Assembly: GCF_014648655.1 (NCBI RefSeq)
Contig: NZ_BMRN01000025.1
Location: forward strand, 1-64,000
DNA from: Streptomyces atratus
GTDB lineage: Bacteria; Actinomycetota; Actinomycetes; Streptomycetales; Streptomycetaceae
Direction of reading: 5' to 3'
Length of the DNA stretch: 64,000 nucleotides
Notes under the pieces: model-generated
The model's database searches: none
Seen by the model: the letters and a program-made list of their open reading frames with translations, nothing else
What the model was told of the DNA's origin: nothing
Part shown: one piece after another, positions 26,193 to 35,041 of the stretch
Numbering within the stretch: position 1 is the stretch's first letter
Layout: the number at the start of each line of letters is the position of its first letter
Translations under genes and position numbers: made by a program

Positions 26193-26572
26193 GCGTCCAT
26201 CCTCTCGCTCTTGCGGCGAGATCACGCGTCCGCGTGCCAAGACACCATCGACCGCTTCAGCCATGGATCGCTACGTTCAGCGCCATGTTCCGCTCAGCTC
26301 TGCTCACTTCGCGCGGTCACATCGACCTGCTGCGGGTGACTTCCGCCGCGTGTCGTCGCGGCCGCTGACGTCTTTTCAGCGCACCTCCCCCGCCGGTGAC
26401 CGGGCTCTCCGGCCGCCCGTTCCCGCTGCCGTACGTGCCCGTTCGCATGTGCCCCGGCGTATTCCGCCTCGTCGACCGCATGTCGTAGCCCCTGTGCCGT
26501 AGCGGCAGCAGCGGTTCGCGCACGCGTGTGGGCGGGGTGTGCCTCCCCCTGTCCATGAACTGCTCGCCGAAT

Positions 26573-26872
26573 CTGTGGGCGGGCGTCGGTCTGGTGCGGG
26601 GCGGTGCGGGCACCGCGCCGGTCGGGAGTCATTCGGAGGTCGCCGACCGGATCGAGGAGTACCACGCACTGGGTGTGGAGCACTTCGTGCTGTCCGGTTA
26701 CCCGCACCTGGAGGAGGCGTACTGGTTCGGCGAGGGCGTGACGCCCGAGCTGGCGGCGCATGGGCTGCTGTCGACCGTACCGGCGTCGCCGTTGCTCGGT
26801 GCCCCCGCGGCGAACGGCCGGCCGGCGTCCGCGCCGGGCGGGGCTCCGCTGCTGATCGCCGGTGGACGCTGA
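26573..26872 (+). pseudogene. C-terminal relic of an SsuD-type flavin monooxygenase
   Basis: The frame carries NLWAGVGLVRGGAGTAPVGS, HSEVADRIEEYHALGVEHFV and LSGYPHLEEAYWFGEGV. This is the end of an FMNH2-dependent alkanesulfonate monooxygenase-like LLM protein. The first 250 or so residues are absent, and an unrelated Ala/Pro-rich tail runs to the stop. The surrounding DNA (26193-26572 and 26873-26987) gives no other gene. Confidence 0.75.
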
Positions 26873-26987
26873 GCCAGGTGGTGCGGTGAGCCGGAAGGCC
26901 GGGCCGGTGGGCCGGTGCGTCGGCCGGTGTGAGGGAACCGCTACAGATCGCGGGAAGATCCTCACCCCCGAAGAAGTTGGTAGAAGC

Positions 26988-28130
26988 GTGAACAACTTTG
27001 GCGTGGCCGCAACGCACACGGTCGATGTCGTCGTGGTGGGCGCCGGACAGGCAGGACTGTCCGGCGCCTACCATCTGCGACGCGCAGGAATGGAGCCCGA
27101 CCGTGATTTCGTCGTGCTCGACCACGCCCCGCGGCCCGGCGGCGCCTGGCAGTTCCGCTGGCCCTCGCTGACATACGGCAAGGTCCACGGCATGCACGCG
27201 CTGCCCGGCATGGAACTCACCGGAGCCGACGACAGCCGGCCCTCCTCGGAGGTGATCGGTGAGTACTTCGACACCTACGAGCGCGCCTTCGACCTGCGGG
27301 TTCACCGGCCGGTCGAGGTGAGCGCCGTGCGCGAGGGCGACGGCGGGCGGCTGCTCGTCGAGACGTCCGAGGGTACCTACGCCACCCGTGCCCTGATCAA
27401 CGCCACCGGCACCTGGGACCGGCCGTTCTGGCCGCGCTACCCGGGCCAGGAGACCTTCCGGGGGCGGCAACTGCACACCGCGAACTACCCGGGACCCGCC
27501 GAGTTCGCCGGGCAACGCGTGGTCGTGGTGGGCGGCGGCGCCTCCGGTACGCAGCATCTGATGGAGATCGCCGAGGTGGCGGCCGGGACGTACTGGGTGA
27601 CGCGTCGGCCGCCGGTCTTCCGGGAGGGGCCGTTCGGTGCGGACCAGGGGCGGGCCGCCGTGGCGATGGTGGAGGAGCGGGTGCGGCGCGGGCTGCCGCC
27701 GCAGAGTGTGGTGAGCGTGACCGGGCTGCCGCTCACCGACGCGATCCGGCGCGCCCGCGATGAGGGGGTGCTCGACCGGTTGCCGATGTTCGACCGGATC
27801 ACGCCGACCGGGATCGCGTGGGACGACGGCCGGACCGTCGAGGCCGATGTCATCCTCTGGGCGACCGGGTTCCGGGCCGTCATCGATCATCTCGCGCCGC
27901 TGAAACTGCGCGAGCCGGGCGGCGGCATCCGGGTCGAGGGCACACAGGCGGTACGGGACGAGCGCATCCATCTCGTCGGGTACGGGCCGTCCGCCAGCAC
28001 GATCGGCGCCAACCGGGCGGGGCGGGCCGCGGTGCGTGCGATCACACGACTGCTGGACAAGGCCGGGGCGGAGACCGGAGCGGAGACGAAAACAAGGACG
28101 GACGAGGAGCTCATGCCGGCCGTGATGTGA
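26988..28130 (+). CDS. FAD-dependent monooxygenase-like oxidoreductase
   Basis: The 380-residue protein has two Rossmann motifs: FAD-binding VVVVGAGQAGLSGAYHLRRA at the N terminus and NAD(P)-binding VVVVGGGASGTQHLMEIA at about 190. FMN-monooxygenase-style context residues lie between (PGGAWQFRW, INATGTWDRPFWPRYPG). VILWATGFRAVIDHL and HLVGYGPSASTIGANRAGR close the domain. It resembles the CzcO/flavoprotein monooxygenase group; the substrate is unknown. GTG 26988 is the start that leaves a normal N terminus; the ribosome binding site is weak. The SsuD relic directly upstream suggests the two once formed a sulfur- or alkane-related pair, but that is a guess. Confidence 0.85.
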   Translation: MNNFGVAATHTVDVVVVGAGQAGLSGAYHLRRAGMEPDRDFVVLDHAPRPGGAWQFRWPSLTYGKVHGMHALPGMELTGADDSRPSSEVIGEYFDTYERAFDLRVHRPVEVSAVREGDGGRLLVETSEGTYATRALINATGTWDRPFWPRYPGQETFRGRQLHTANYPGPAEFAGQRVVVVGGGASGTQHLMEIAEVAAGTYWVTRRPPVFREGPFGADQGRAAVAMVEERVRRGLPPQSVVSVTGLPLTDAIRRARDEGVLDRLPMFDRITPTGIAWDDGRTVEADVILWATGFRAVIDHLAPLKLREPGGGIRVEGTQAVRDERIHLVGYGPSASTIGANRAGRAAVRAITRLLDKAGAETGAETKTRTDEELMPAVM

Positions 28131-28142
28131 CGGCGCAGCCGC

Positions 28143-28991
28143 TCAGCCGCCGGACGCGCTGCGGCGGTTGCGGTTGAACTCCTCCACGTTTCTCTGTTGT
28201 TCCGCGTAGCTCCCGGTGAAGCGGGTGTCCCCCGGCGCGACCGTGACGAAGTACAGCCACGGTCCGGGGGTGGGGGTGATCGCCGCCGTCATGGCCTGCT
28301 CGCCCGGGTTGCCGATGGGTGTGGGCGGCAGTCCCTTGCGCTCATAGCTGTTGTACGGACTGTCGATCTTCGTGTCGCCGGTGGTGGTGACCAGGGTGCT
28401 GCGGTTGAGCGCGTAATTGAGTGTGGAGTCCATCTGGAGCGGCATGCCCCGGTCGACCCTGTTGTAGATGACCCTGGCGACCTTGCCCATGTCGCCCTCG
28501 GTGTCCGCCTCGGCCTGCACGATGCTTGCGATCGTCACCGTCTGGTACACCGAGACGCCGTTGCGCCGCGCGCCTGCGGTGATGTGGTCCGCGCCGAAGC
28601 GTTTGACCGCCGTGTCGACCATGTACCTGAGCAGGCCCTGCGGGGTGGAGTCGGAGGTGACGGGGTACGTCGCCGGGAAGAGGTAACCCTCGGGATTGCC
28701 CTTCGCCTCGGCCGGAAGCGGCAGGTCTGCCGCGTCGGCTGCCTTCTCGGTGGTGCCGGATGCCACGGCCAGGGTCTTGTCGACTGCGGCGTACACCTGG
28801 GACGCCCGCCACCCCTCGGGGATCACGAGCGGGCGAGCCCGCTCGACCTTCGGTCCCCGTGTCAGTAGCGGTACGAGGACAGCCGCTGCCACGACGAGGA
28901 CGATGCCGATACCGATGAGCAGCACCAGACGACCGCGCCGGGTCGGGCGGAGAGTGCGACGGGGCGGGGTGTCCGGGGGGTCGTTCACCAT
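28143..28991 (-). CDS. MltG-like endolytic murein transglycosylase
   Basis: The 282-residue protein has a basic cytoplasmic N terminus, one TM helix (LVLLIGIGIVLVVAAAVLVP) and a periplasm-side YceG/MltG domain. Its markers are LVIPEGWRASQVYAAVDK, NPEGYLFPATYPV, the catalytic-Glu region VTIASIVQAEADTEGDMGKV, YNRVDRGMPLQMDSTLNYAL, SPYNSYERKGLPPTPIGNPG and a terminal FTGSYAEQQRNVEEFNRNR. MltG cleaves nascent peptidoglycan strands and sets their length. It is shorter than the main MltG of Streptomyces (usually over 350 residues and next to aroE/ruvX), so this is probably an accessory paralogue. It converges with the FAD oxidoreductase with only 12 bases between. Confidence 0.87.
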   Translation of the reverse strand: MVNDPPDTPPRRTLRPTRRGRLVLLIGIGIVLVVAAAVLVPLLTRGPKVERARPLVIPEGWRASQVYAAVDKTLAVASGTTEKAADAADLPLPAEAKGNPEGYLFPATYPVTSDSTPQGLLRYMVDTAVKRFGADHITAGARRNGVSVYQTVTIASIVQAEADTEGDMGKVARVIYNRVDRGMPLQMDSTLNYALNRSTLVTTTGDTKIDSPYNSYERKGLPPTPIGNPGEQAMTAAITPTPGPWLYFVTVAPGDTRFTGSYAEQQRNVEEFNRNRRSASGG

Positions 28992-29222
28992 GCGGGCACG
29001 CTATACCGCCGTCCGGAAATCCCCACTTGGACGACACGAACGCACACCCCCAAGAACAGAACACACGAACAGGGGATCGGGTGTTCGCTGGAACGCGTGA
29101 TCGTTTCGCTGTTCGTTGCTCAACTCCCCTGCGGCAGATGATGATTACAGGGCGCAAGCGACGGGCTGCAGACCGCGACTGCGCAGTCCCACAAATGCAC
29201 CATGCACAAGGAGAAACACCGG

Positions 29223-29282
29223 ATGAACCTCATCACCAACCTGCTCGCCGGCATCGTCCACTTCGTGGGTTGGCTCATCTGA
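29223..29282 (+). CDS. 19-residue hydrophobic small protein
   Basis: ATG 29223 opens a 19-codon frame, MNLITNLLAGIVHFVGWLI, with AAGGAG 9 bases upstream and a strong hairpin 17 bases after the stop. The peptide is a single hydrophobic helix and would insert in the membrane. The good ribosome binding site, in-frame stop and directly following terminator argue that it is translated. I recall very similar tiny proteins in other Streptomyces but cannot confirm that here. Function is unknown. Confidence 0.65.
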   Translation: MNLITNLLAGIVHFVGWLI

Positions 29283-29298
29283 CCATTGCACCGCCCGG

Positions 29299-29332
29299 CG
29301 CCGTCGCTCCCCGTCCCACGGGAGCGGCGGCG
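29299..29332 (+). terminator. Hairpin terminator after the small ORF
   Basis: A 13-bp stem (CGCCGTCGCTCCC pairing with GGGAGCGGCGGCG, one G-T pair) encloses an 8-base loop. It follows the 19-residue ORF and faces the convergent ABC exporter gene, so it may stop transcription from both sides. There is no T-run, as is common in Streptomyces. Confidence 0.6.
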
Positions 29333-29377
29333 TCGCCGCGTGTACGGCCTCGGCAGGGGCACGCCCGACCCCGCCGA

Positions 29378-31183
29378 TCAGCTTGGCGCGGGGGCCAGTT
29401 CGGTGTCTCGCCGGACCAGAGCGGCGTAGCGGCCGTCCTGTTGGAGGAGTTCGTCATGGCTGCCGCGCTCAGCGGTTCGGCCGCCGTCCAGGACGACGAT
29501 CTGGTCGGCGTCGCGGACGGTGGAGAGCCGGTGGGCGATGGTGATGGTGGTGCGTCCCGCGGAGAGTGCGTCGATCGCTTCCTGCACGGCGAATTCCGTG
29601 CGGGTGTCGAGGGCGCTCGTCGCCTCGTCGAGCACCAGGACGGGCGGGTCGCGCAGGATCGTACGGGCGATGGCAAGGCGTTGTTTCTCGCCGCCCGAGA
29701 AGCGGTAGCCGCGTTCACCGACCAGGGTGTCGTAGCCGTCGGGCAGTGAGGCGATGTGGTCGTGGATCTGCGCCGCACGGGCGGCTGCCTCGATTTCCGC
29801 GTCGGTCGCATCCGGCTTGGCGAAGCGCAGGTTGTCGGCGACCGAGGCGTGGAAGAGATACGTCTCCTGAGAGACCACTCCCACGGCCCGCGCCAGGGTG
29901 TCGAAGTCCAGATCGCGTACGTCGACACCGTCGAGCGTGACCCGGCCGCCGGTGACGTCGTAGAGCCTGGGCACCAGATAGCTGAGCGTGGACTTGCCGG
30001 ACCCGGTCGGTCCGACGACCGCCAGGCTGCCACCGGCCGGCACGGTCACATCGACGCCGCTGAGGGTCGGGCCGTTCTTCTCGTCGTAACTGAAGTCGAC
30101 GTCCTCGAAGCGGATCTCGCCCCGGATCTTCTCCAGCCGGACGGGGTTCTCGGGCTCGGTGATGTCCACCTCCAGATCGAGGTACTCGAAGATCCGCTGG
30201 AAGAGCGCGAGGGACGTCTGCATCTGCACCCCCGTGGAGAGCAGACTCACGGCGGGCCGGAAGAGACCCTGCTGAAGCGAGACGAAGGCGACGAGCGTGC
30301 CGATGGAGACAGCGGGGCCGCCGGTCTGCAGGGCCATGCCCGCCGCCCAGTAGATGACGGCGGGCATGGCGGCCATGACGATGCCGATCGTCGACATCCG
30401 CCACCGCCCGGCCATACTGGAGCGCACTTCGAGGTCGACCAGCTTCTCGGACTCCTCGGCGAAACCCTTGGTGAGGGAGTCCGCCCGGCCCATCGTCCGG
30501 CCGAGCAGGATGCCGCTGACGGAGAGCGACTCGGTGACCGTGGCCGCCATGGCGGCCATCTGCTTCTGGCGCTGGGTGGTGATCTTCTTGCGCTCACGGC
30601 CGACCCTGCGGCTGATCCAGACGAAGACCGGAAGCAGGAGGAGCGAGACGAGGGTGAGCCGCCAGTCGAGCGCGAGCATGGCGACGACCGTGGCGACGAC
30701 CGCGGTGAGATTGGAGACCAGTGACGTCGCGGTGGAGGTGACGGTCGCCTGCATGCCGCCGATGTCGTTGGCAATGCGGGACTGCACCTCGCCGGTGCGG
30801 GTCCTGGTGAAGAAGGCGAGCGGCATCCGCTGCAGCTGCGCATAGACCGCGGTGCGCAGGTCGTGCATGACACGCTGGCCGACCGTGGTGGAGATCAGGG
30901 TCTGCAGGACACCGAAGACGCTGTTCATCACGGCGGTGAGGACCATGCCGAGGGCGAGCAGCGACAGCAGCCCCGTACGCCCCTGCGGGATGGCGGTGTC
31001 CAGGATTTCGCGCAGCAGGAACGGTGAGGCGACCGACACCAGCGACGAGGCGCCGACGAGCAGCCCGACCAGGGCGAGCCGGCCTCGGTAGGGACGGAAG
31101 AGGCGCAGGATGCGGCGCAGCTCTGCGGGCGGGCGGTTCCCGTCCCGGGGCGGGGGTGTCCAGGTGATTTCGTCGGGTTTCAT
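29378..31183 (-). CDS. ABC exporter, fused permease and ATPase (homodimer type)
   Basis: The 601-residue protein is a half-transporter. A six-helix membrane domain (about 40-330) contains RLALVGLLVGASSLVSVASP and the EVQSRIANDIGGMQ coupling region. A complete ATPase domain follows: Walker A VGPTGSGKST, Q-loop SQETYLF, signature FSGGEKQRLAIARTIL, Walker B VLVLDEATSALD and the H-loop IAHRLSTV. All motifs are intact, so it can act as a homodimer. ATG 31183 has AAGGAG close upstream; the frame is open further. It is divergent from the MarR gene across a palindromic site, a typical drug-exporter layout. Confidence 0.9.
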   Translation of the reverse strand: MKPDEITWTPPPRDGNRPPAELRRILRLFRPYRGRLALVGLLVGASSLVSVASPFLLREILDTAIPQGRTGLLSLLALGMVLTAVMNSVFGVLQTLISTTVGQRVMHDLRTAVYAQLQRMPLAFFTRTRTGEVQSRIANDIGGMQATVTSTATSLVSNLTAVVATVVAMLALDWRLTLVSLLLLPVFVWISRRVGRERKKITTQRQKQMAAMAATVTESLSVSGILLGRTMGRADSLTKGFAEESEKLVDLEVRSSMAGRWRMSTIGIVMAAMPAVIYWAAGMALQTGGPAVSIGTLVAFVSLQQGLFRPAVSLLSTGVQMQTSLALFQRIFEYLDLEVDITEPENPVRLEKIRGEIRFEDVDFSYDEKNGPTLSGVDVTVPAGGSLAVVGPTGSGKSTLSYLVPRLYDVTGGRVTLDGVDVRDLDFDTLARAVGVVSQETYLFHASVADNLRFAKPDATDAEIEAAARAAQIHDHIASLPDGYDTLVGERGYRFSGGEKQRLAIARTILRDPPVLVLDEATSALDTRTEFAVQEAIDALSAGRTTITIAHRLSTVRDADQIVVLDGGRTAERGSHDELLQQDGRYAALVRRDTELAPAPS

Positions 31184-31265
31184 GGGCTCCTTCGTCGGGC
31201 GCGCGACAGCGAGGACTCGGACTGGGGACTCAGGCCGGGGACTCGAGCTTTTGAGAGCATAGCTC

Positions 31266-31286
31266 ATTGTTACCTATGTTCACAAT
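31266..31286. promoter_or_regulatory. Probable MarR operator between exporter and regulator
   Basis: An interrupted palindrome, ATTGT then 11 bases then ACAAT, lies in the 130-base divergent region. Internal positions also pair partly, as in MarR-family sites. It is placed to control both the exporter and its own regulator. AT-rich TATTGTT nearby could be part of a -10 element for the regulator. Confidence 0.55.
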
Positions 31287-31313
31287 GCACAGGGTCCTGA
31301 TATTGTTCCCCTC

Positions 31314-31757
31314 ATGGACTCCTCCGACGCCGATGGCGTGCTCGCCGAGCAGTTGCTGCGGGTGACCCGCAGGCTCCAGCGGATTCAGAGCCGCCAGCTG
31401 GAGCCGATCGGCATAACTCCCGCACAGTTCCGGCTGCTCCGCACCGTCGCGCACTACGACGGGCCGCCCCGGATGGCGGACCTCGCGCAGCGCCTGGATG
31501 TCGTACCGCGTGCCGTGACCAGTCTGGTCGACGGCCTGGAGGCGAGCGGCCGGGTGCGTCGCGCTCCCGATCCGGACAGCCGCCGGGTGGTCCGTATCGA
31601 AATCACCGAGGAGGGCCTCGCCACCCTCCGGTCGCTGCGCGACGCGCGCCGGGCCGCCGCAGAGGAGATCCTGGCCCCATTGACCGCCGATCAGCGCGAG
31701 GTGCTCGGCGGGCTGTTGTCCGCCCTGGTCAACGGAATGCCGGAGCGCCGCTGCTGA
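31314..31757 (+). CDS. MarR family transcriptional regulator
   Basis: The 147-residue protein has the MarR winged helix: GITPAQFRLLRTVA, RMADLAQRLDVVPRAVTSLV (recognition helix), LEASGRVRRAPDPDSRRVVR (wing) and EITEEGL. Long N- and C-terminal helices form the dimer interface. It is probably a repressor released by a small ligand. Its divergent partner is the ABC exporter, and the palindrome at 31266-31286 is the likely binding site. The next gene is 93 bases downstream and probably independent. Confidence 0.9.
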   Translation: MDSSDADGVLAEQLLRVTRRLQRIQSRQLEPIGITPAQFRLLRTVAHYDGPPRMADLAQRLDVVPRAVTSLVDGLEASGRVRRAPDPDSRRVVRIEITEEGLATLRSLRDARRAAAEEILAPLTADQREVLGGLLSALVNGMPERRC

Positions 31758-31850
31758 ACCTGTCGGACACGCGTAGACCGGATGGGTGCTGCGTGTGCCG
31801 TCGCCGTACCGAGTACCGAGTACCGAACCGAACCGCCGAGGAGTCTCGAC

Positions 31851-34802
31851 ATGCCACTGCTGGAGCCGAAGCCGGAAGCACTCCGCCCTGGTGCGGTGCG
31901 TGCACCGTCCCTGGACCGGGTCCCCGACCGGCAGGCTCCGGGCACACCCGAACCGCTGCGCGGCGAGCTGATCGACCTGCTGGGGCCGGAGAAGGTGCTG
32001 TGGAAGGTCTCCGACCTGGTGAAGTACGCCTCCGATGCCAGTCCCTACCGGTTCGTCCCCCAGGTCGTCGTGGTCCCGGAGGACATCGACGACATCTCGG
32101 CGATCCTGTCGTACGCGCACGGCAAGGGCCGCGAGGTCGTCTTCCGGGCGGCCGGCACCAGCCTGAACGGCCAGGCCCAGGGTGAGGACATCCTCGTCGA
32201 CGTGCGCCGGCACTGGGCGGGCATCGAGGTTCTGGACGACGGCGCGCAGGCCCGCATCCGGCCGGGTACGACAGTCCTGCGGGCCAACGCCACCCTCGCC
32301 CGGCACGGCCGGCTGCTGGGGCCCGATCCGGCCAGCGCCATCGCCTGCACGATCGGCGGAGTCGTCGCCAACAACGCCTCCGGAATGACCGCGGGAACGA
32401 CCCGCAATTCGTACCGCACCGTCTCCTCCCTCACCTTCGTACTGCCGAGCGGCACGGTCGTCGACACTGCGGATCCGGCAGCGGACGAGGACCTGGCCCA
32501 TGCCGAGCCGCGGCTGTGCGAGGCACTGCTGGCCCTCAAGGCGGAGATCGAGGCGGATTCCGAGCTCACCGCCCGGATCCGTGCCAAGTACGAGATCAAG
32601 AACACCAACGGCTACCGGCTCGACGCCTTCCTCGACGGCTCGACGCCTGTACAGATCCTGCGCGGTCTGATGGTCGGCTCCGAGGGCACCTTCGGCTTCA
32701 TCTCCGAGGTCGTGTTCGACACACTGCCGCTGGACCGCCGCATCTCCACCGCCCTGCTGTTCTTCCCCTCCCTGACCGCGGCGGCGGCCGCCGTGCCCCG
32801 CTTCAACGAGGCGGGGGCGATCGCCGTCGAGTTGATGGACGGCAACACACTGCGTGCGTCGGTGAGCGTCCAGGGCGTGCCCGCGGACTGGGCCGAGCTG
32901 CCCAAGGAGACCACGGCACTGCTGGTGGAGTTCCGGGCTCCGGACGAGGCGGGCCAGGAGGCGTACGAGCGGGCGGCGGCCACCGTCGTCGCGGGTCTCG
33001 ACCTGGTCGCCCCCGTTGCCTCGGTGACCAATGAGTTCACGCGCGAAGCCAAGGTCATCTCCGGCTACTGGAAGGCACGCAAGGCGTTCGTCACCGCGGT
33101 CGGCGGCTCCCGGCCTTCGGGTACGACGCTGATCACGGAGGACTTCGCGGTGCCGCCCTCCCGGCTGGCCGATGCCTGCGAGGCCCTGCTCGGACTTCAG
33201 GCGGAGCACGGCTTCGACGCCGCCGTCGCCGGCCATGCGGCGCACGGCAATCTGCACTTCCTGCTCGCCTTCGACGCGGCGAGGCCGTCCGATGTCGACC
33301 GCTACGCCGCGTTCATGGACGACTTCTGCCGGCTGACGGTGGAGCGATTCGACGGCTCCTTGAAGGCGGAGCACGCCACCGGCCGTAACATCGCCCCCTT
33401 CCTGGAGCTGGAGTGGGGCCCGAAGGCGACCGAGCTGATGTGGCGCACGAAGCAGATCATCGACCCCGACGGAGTGCTGGCGCCCCGGATCGTCCTCGAC
33501 CGCGACCCGAAGGCCCATCTGCGCGGGCTGAAGACCATCCCCAGGGTCGAGCTGATCGCCGACCCGTGCATCGAGTGCGGCTTCTGCGAACCGACGTGTC
33601 CCAGCGAGGACTTGACCACCACTCCGCGCCAGCGGATCGTGCTGCGCCGGGAGATGATGCGGCAGCCGGACAGTTCACCTGTGGAGGCGCAGCTGCTCGA
33701 CGCGTACGGCTATGACGCCGTCGACACCTGCGCGGGCGACTCGACCTGCAAGCTCGCCTGCCCGGTCGGCATCGACACCGGCGCCATGATGAAGGACTTC
33801 CGCCACCAGCGGCACTCGCCGCGCGAGGAGCGGATCGCGGCGCTCACCGCGAAGAACTTCAAGGCGGTGGAGGCGGCGGCACGGCTCGCGGTCGCCGCGG
33901 CCGACCGGATCGGCGACCGGATCGGTGACGGGCCGCTGGAGACCCTCACCGGGCTCGCCCGCAAGGCCGTGCGCCCCGATCTGGTGCCCGAGTGGCTGCC
34001 CGAGATCCCCGGCGCCGCCGCCCGGAAGCTGCCCCGCACCTCCCGTGTCGGGGCGAGCGCTGTCTATTACCCCGCGTGTGTGAACCGTATCTTCGGCGGT
34101 CCCGAAGGCCATCGCGGCCCGTCGCTGCCGCAGGCCGTCGTCGCCGTCTCCGCCCGCGCCGGAAAGCCGGTGTGGATCCCGGACGATGTCGCGGGGACCT
34201 GCTGCGCGACGATCTGGCACTCCAAGGGCTACGACGCGGGCAATGCCGTGATGGCCAACCGCATCGTGGAAGCGGCCTGGGGCTGGACGGCGGGCGGAAA
34301 GCTGCCGCTGGTCGTCGACGCCTCGTCGTGCACGCTGGGCATCGCCCATGAGGTGGTGCCCTATCTCACCGACGACAACCGGGAGTTGCACCGGGAGCTG
34401 ACCATTGTCGACTCCCTGGTCTGGGCGGCCGACGAACTGCTTCCTGAGCTGACAGTCCTCCGCAAGATCGACTCAGCGGTCCTGCATCCGACGTGTTCCA
34501 TGCAGCATCTGGACGACGTGGAGCAGCTGCGCACGGTCGCGGAGGCCTGCGCGGAGGAGGTCGTGATCCCGGACGACGCCGGGTGCTGCGCCTTCGCGGG
34601 CGACCGCGGCATGCTGCACAAGGAGTTGACGGCCTCCGCGACGGCGAAGGAGGCCGCCGAGGTGAATGCGCGGGAGTACGACGCGTATCTCTCGGCCAAC
34701 CGGATGTGCGAGATCGGCATGGACCGGGCCACGGGGCAGTCGTACTACTCGGTGCTGATCGAGCTGGAGCGGGCCACGCGACCGGGCGCTGTGGTGCGGT
34801 GA
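31851..34802 (+). CDS. FAD-linked oxidase with Fe-S domain (D-lactate dehydrogenase type)
   Basis: The 983-residue protein fuses an FAD_binding_4/FAD-oxidase C module (about 1-560) to a ferredoxin-like and CCG-domain module. FAD-site motifs are FRAAGTSLNGQAQGEDILVD, CTIGGVVANNASGM and LMVGSEGTFGFISEV; GHAAHGNLHF and KAEHATGRNIAPF mark the oxidase C domain. Two cluster motifs follow: CIECGFCEPTCPS and CAGDSTCKLACPVG. CCG-type segments YYPACVN, CCATIWHSKGY, HPTCSMQHL and DDAGCCAFAGDRG close it. This layout is that of membrane-associated D-lactate (or D-2-hydroxyacid) dehydrogenases feeding the quinone pool. ATG 31851 has GAGGAG upstream. Substrate is inferred from the family. Confidence 0.88.
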   Translation: MPLLEPKPEALRPGAVRAPSLDRVPDRQAPGTPEPLRGELIDLLGPEKVLWKVSDLVKYASDASPYRFVPQVVVVPEDIDDISAILSYAHGKGREVVFRAAGTSLNGQAQGEDILVDVRRHWAGIEVLDDGAQARIRPGTTVLRANATLARHGRLLGPDPASAIACTIGGVVANNASGMTAGTTRNSYRTVSSLTFVLPSGTVVDTADPAADEDLAHAEPRLCEALLALKAEIEADSELTARIRAKYEIKNTNGYRLDAFLDGSTPVQILRGLMVGSEGTFGFISEVVFDTLPLDRRISTALLFFPSLTAAAAAVPRFNEAGAIAVELMDGNTLRASVSVQGVPADWAELPKETTALLVEFRAPDEAGQEAYERAAATVVAGLDLVAPVASVTNEFTREAKVISGYWKARKAFVTAVGGSRPSGTTLITEDFAVPPSRLADACEALLGLQAEHGFDAAVAGHAAHGNLHFLLAFDAARPSDVDRYAAFMDDFCRLTVERFDGSLKAEHATGRNIAPFLELEWGPKATELMWRTKQIIDPDGVLAPRIVLDRDPKAHLRGLKTIPRVELIADPCIECGFCEPTCPSEDLTTTPRQRIVLRREMMRQPDSSPVEAQLLDAYGYDAVDTCAGDSTCKLACPVGIDTGAMMKDFRHQRHSPREERIAALTAKNFKAVEAAARLAVAAADRIGDRIGDGPLETLTGLARKAVRPDLVPEWLPEIPGAAARKLPRTSRVGASAVYYPACVNRIFGGPEGHRGPSLPQAVVAVSARAGKPVWIPDDVAGTCCATIWHSKGYDAGNAVMANRIVEAAWGWTAGGKLPLVVDASSCTLGIAHEVVPYLTDDNRELHRELTIVDSLVWAADELLPELTVLRKIDSAVLHPTCSMQHLDDVEQLRTVAEACAEEVVIPDDAGCCAFAGDRGMLHKELTASATAKEAAEVNAREYDAYLSANRMCEIGMDRATGQSYYSVLIELERATRPGAVVR

Positions 34803-34868
34803 TCACCGGGCCCGTCCCGCGGCCGATTCGTCCTCGGCCGCCCGACCGGCCTGGTGATGCCCTCACAT

Positions 34869-34906
34869 AGCCGGGCGGGCTCATTTCCGAGCCCGCCCGG
34901 CTTTTG
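34869..34906 (+). terminator. Strong rho-independent terminator
   Basis: A perfect 14-bp stem (AGCCGGGCGGGCTC with GAGCCCGCCCGGCT) encloses the 6-base loop ATTTCC and is followed by TTTT. It ends the FAD/Fe-S oxidase transcript and separates it from the GH109-like gene. Confidence 0.9.
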
Positions 34907-35041
34907 CATGGGCACAAAAGTCCATGGTTTCGAAGCAGAAGTCCAATCACTCCCCTTGCGCATCAGCAGCCCCAACTACCAAGGTCCTTACCGAGGTTCA
35001 TTCACCAGCCGCGCACGTCAGACCCCCCTTCCGGAGGATCG

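Noticed and set aside
31230..33518. Long antisense frame opposite the FAD/Fe-S oxidase and MarR genes
   Set aside because: It crosses two real genes and a promoter palindrome and has no recognisable domain.
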